Below are positions 6,399 through 10,000 of a stretch of DNA of 10,000 nt, in pieces. The stretch lies in assembly GCF_020217025.1 (NCBI RefSeq), contig NZ_JAIWOF010000197.1:1-10000 (forward strand). Reading direction: 5' to 3'. The position numbers and the translations under genes were made by a program. The stretch's first letter is position 1. Each line of letters starts with the position of its first letter. The DNA comes from Flavobacterium sp. GTDB taxonomy: Bacteria > Bacteroidota > Bacteroidia > Flavobacteriales > Flavobacteriaceae. Below the pieces are notes generated by a model. The model searched no databases, was not told where the DNA came from, and saw only the letters and a list, made by a program, of their open reading frames with translations.

Positions 6399-6425
6399 TT
6401 GTTTTTATCTAATTACTTATATTTG
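6399..6425 (+). promoter_or_regulatory. gyrB promoter candidate
   Basis: An exact -7 box TATATTTG (TAnnTTTG consensus) at 6418-6425 is preceded by TTG at 6399-6401 with a 16-base spacer, slightly shorter than the usual spacing. Transcription would begin near 6430, giving a leader of about 30 bases before the gyrB ATG. Confidence 0.65.
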
Positions 6426-6434
6426 TTGATATAA

Positions 6435-8399
<1,965 letters not shown>

Positions 8400-8414
8400 A
8401 TCAATACTTTTTGG

Positions 8415-8422
8415 TAAATTTG
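8415..8422 (+). promoter_or_regulatory. mdh -7 promoter box
   Basis: TAAATTTG is an exact TAnnTTTG match 15 bases past the gyrB stop and 56 bases before the mdh start. The nearest TTG (8389-8391) is 23 bases upstream, at the long end of allowed spacing, and overlaps the end of gyrB. Confidence 0.5.
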
Positions 8423-8478
8423 TAAATGAAAAAATGTTGAATTTCAATTTTATATAAATATTTAATATACACAACAAA

Positions 8479-9411
8479 ATGAAAGTAACAATAGTTGGTG
8501 CGGGTAACGTAGGTGCAACATGTGCAGATGTTATTTCGTACAGAGGAATTGCAAGTGAAGTAGTATTAGTAGACATCAAAGAAGGTTTTGCAGAAGGTAA
8601 AGCGATGGATATTATGCAATGTGCTACAACAACTGTATTCAACACACAATTAAGCGGAACAACAGGTGATTATTCTAAAACTGCAGGAAGTGATGTGGTA
8701 GTTATTACATCTGGAATTCCAAGAAAACCAGGAATGACGCGTGAAGAATTAATCGGAATCAATGCAGGAATCGTTAAATCGGTTGCGGATAACGTATTAA
8801 CACATTCTCCAAATGCAATTATTGTTGTAGTATCAAATCCAATGGATACTATGACGTATTTAACATTAAAAGCTACAGGATTGCCTAAAAATAGAGTAAT
8901 TGGAATGGGTGGAGCTTTAGATAGTTCTCGTTTCAAATATTTCTTATCGAAAGCATTAGACAAACCAGCTAATGATGTTCAAGGTATGGTAATTGGAGGT
9001 CACGGTGATACTACTATGATTCCATTAACACGTTTAGCATCTTACAATGGTGTTCCTGTTTCTAATTTCTTATCTCAAGCTGAGTTAGATAAAGTTGCTG
9101 CTGATACTATGGTGGGTGGTGCTACTTTAACAGGTTTATTAGGAACTTCTGCTTGGTATGCGCCAGGAGCTTCTGTAGCGTATTTAGTAGATAGTATTTT
9201 AAACGATCAAAAACGTATGATTCCATGTTCAGTTTTCTTAGAAGGGGAGTATGGACAAGAAGATATTTGTATGGGAGTTCCATGTATTATTGGTAAAAAC
9301 GGTGTTGAGAAAATCGTTGACGTACAATTAAATGATGCTGAAAAAGCATTGTTTGCTAAGAGTGCAGATGCAGTTCGTAACATGAACGCCGATTTGAAAT
9401 CAGTATTGTAA
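8479..9411 (+). CDS. mdh: Malate dehydrogenase (NAD-dependent, LDH-like type)
   Basis: 310 residues, typical length. Interconverts malate and oxaloacetate with NAD in the TCA cycle; cytoplasmic. Seen: Rossmann motif GAGNVG (7-12) with D32 ending the second strand, which favours NAD over NADP; substrate-loop arginines R82 and R88 in RKPGMTR, where Arg at the first position marks malate rather than lactate dehydrogenase; N120 in VSNPMD; D148 and R151 in ALDSSR; and catalytic H175 in GGHGDTTM, forming the D148-H175 relay. This is the 'MDH type 3'/LDH-like group widespread in Bacteroidota rather than the E. coli type. The start is directly before the first Rossmann strand. It has its own -7 box after gyrB and a strong terminator behind it. 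Confidence 0.97.
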   Translation: MKVTIVGAGNVGATCADVISYRGIASEVVLVDIKEGFAEGKAMDIMQCATTTVFNTQLSGTTGDYSKTAGSDVVVITSGIPRKPGMTREELIGINAGIVKSVADNVLTHSPNAIIVVVSNPMDTMTYLTLKATGLPKNRVIGMGGALDSSRFKYFLSKALDKPANDVQGMVIGGHGDTTMIPLTRLASYNGVPVSNFLSQAELDKVAADTMVGGATLTGLLGTSAWYAPGASVAYLVDSILNDQKRMIPCSVFLEGEYGQEDICMGVPCIIGKNGVEKIVDVQLNDAEKALFAKSADAVRNMNADLKSVL

Positions 9412-9433
9412 TTTCACATCAAAATAAAATTGA

Positions 9434-9464
9434 AAAACTGTCAAGAAATTGGCAGTTTTTTTTT
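9434..9464 (+). terminator. Intrinsic terminator after mdh
   Basis: An 11-bp stem AAAACTGTCAA (9434-9444) / TTGGCAGTTTT (9449-9459) with one U-G pair, a GAAA loop, and a T-run of nine (9456-9464). It starts 22 bases after the mdh stop. Confidence 0.92.
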
Positions 9465-9480
9465 GTTATAATCATTTTTT

Positions 9481-9504
9481 AAATACTATTTTAAAATGGT
9501 ATTT
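9481..9504. repeat. 24-bp near-perfect palindrome in the mdh-secDF gap
   Basis: AAATACTATTTT (9481-9492) and AAAATGGTATTT (9493-9504) are inverse apart from one position, which would be a U-G pair in RNA. It has no T-run after it. AATCATTTTTTA directly before it (9470-9481) also occurs at 4439-4450 in the asnB leader. Possible operator or dispersed element; role unknown. The following bases to about 9640 show no ORF or other structure I can support. Confidence 0.4.
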
Positions 9505-9643
9505 GTTTCTAAAGATTGGAGTTTTCAACAATATTTTCTGTTTTGTGAAATACTTTTTTAAGTTGCAAGTGTTTCATTTTTAAGGAATAATGTGTTTTTG
9601 TAGTGAAACTTAGGTAAAAAGGTTGCTTTAATCGAAAATAAAA

Positions 9644-9674
9644 TTGCTAAATCCTATTGTAAATTATATATTTG
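9644..9674 (+). promoter_or_regulatory. secDF promoter candidate
   Basis: TTG (9644-9646), a 20-base spacer, then TATATTTG (9667-9674), an exact TAnnTTTG box identical to that of gyrB. It lies 38 bases before the secDF start codon. Confidence 0.68.
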
Positions 9675-9712
9675 TCCGTTTTTATAAAATAGAATAAATA
9701 AATTTTAGAATA

Positions 9713-10000
9713 ATGCAGAATAGAGGACTTATTAAATTTTTCGCAATTATCTTTGCTTTGGTATGTGTATACCAGCTTTCTTTTACTTTCGTAGCGAATA
9801 GTATTGTTTCTGATGCAAAAGCTTTTGCAAAAGGAGATTCAGCTAAAGAATTACGCTATTTAGATTCTATCGGTAAAGAAGAAGTATACCTAGGTCATAC
9901 TTACAAAGAAGTTACTAATAACCAAATCAACAAAGGTCTTGACTTAGAAGGAGGATTAAACGTTATTCTTCAAATTTCAGTTAAAGATGTTTTGAAAGGA
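9713..10000 (+). CDS. secDF: Protein translocase SecD/SecDF, 5' part (continues past window)
   Basis: 96 residues are visible and the frame is still open at the window end. SecD and SecF form the membrane accessory motor that uses the proton gradient to complete export of proteins moved by SecYEG-SecA. Seen: a basic start MQNRGLIK, the first transmembrane helix (about residues 8-27), an extracytoplasmic stretch, and then the SecD hallmark GLDLEGGLNVILQI (about 75-88; the GLDL-x-GG motif). In Bacteroidota SecD and SecF are usually fused in one protein of about 1000 residues, so the fused form is expected, but only the SecD start can be seen here. The ATG lies 38 bases behind an exact promoter box. 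Confidence 0.9.
   Translation, partial: MQNRGLIKFFAIIFALVCVYQLSFTFVANSIVSDAKAFAKGDSAKELRYLDSIGKEEVYLGHTYKEVTNNQINKGLDLEGGLNVILQISVKDVLKG

Overview
The window reads as chromosomal DNA of a member of the Bacteroidota, most likely a Flavobacteriaceae (Flavobacterium-like) species. The reasons are: AT-rich DNA and AT-rich codon use; no Shine-Dalgarno sequences before the starts; exact Bacteroidota-type -7 boxes (TAnnTTTG) before gyrB, mdh and secDF; a TonB-receptor-like barrel with an FA|Q signal cleavage site; Cys-anchored lipoproteins; and a SecD reading frame that begins like the fused SecDF of this phylum. All recognised genes lie on the + strand.

Region by region. Bases 1-2741 hold the 3' end of a TPR-repeat protein followed after 66 bp by a TonB-receptor-like outer-membrane barrel that has no room for a plug domain; a REP-like hairpin sits between them. 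Bases 2742-3899 are an accessory-looking patch: two small lipoproteins (one unrecognised, one with a carboxypeptidase-regulatory-like fold) with dispersed-type intergenic repeats around them. Bases 3900-4380 hold a GreA/GreB-like protein that keeps the acidic coil-tip pair, closed by a strong terminator. Bases 4381-6263 hold asparagine synthetase B (asnB) with its AT-rich leader and terminator. Bases 6264-10000 are housekeeping genes: gyrB, mdh and the start of secDF, each with its own promoter candidate.

Functionally the genes form neighbouring units rather than one pathway. The TPR/barrel pair is probably co-transcribed and acts at the envelope. asnB makes asparagine, gyrB is the ATPase subunit of DNA gyrase, mdh is a TCA-cycle enzyme, and secDF is the accessory motor of protein export. 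Terminators after the Gre-like gene, asnB and mdh divide them into separate transcription units. No terminator is visible between gyrB and mdh, so some read-through is possible.

I do not see a novel defence, mobile or biosynthetic system here. The points most worth a second look are the Gre-like protein with its conserved D-x-x-E tip, a gapped direct repeat flanking asnB, the repeat-bounded small lipoprotein whose stop codon lies inside the repeat, and the plug-less barrel paired with a TPR protein. No RNA genes, CRISPR arrays, insertion sequences or att sites were recognised.
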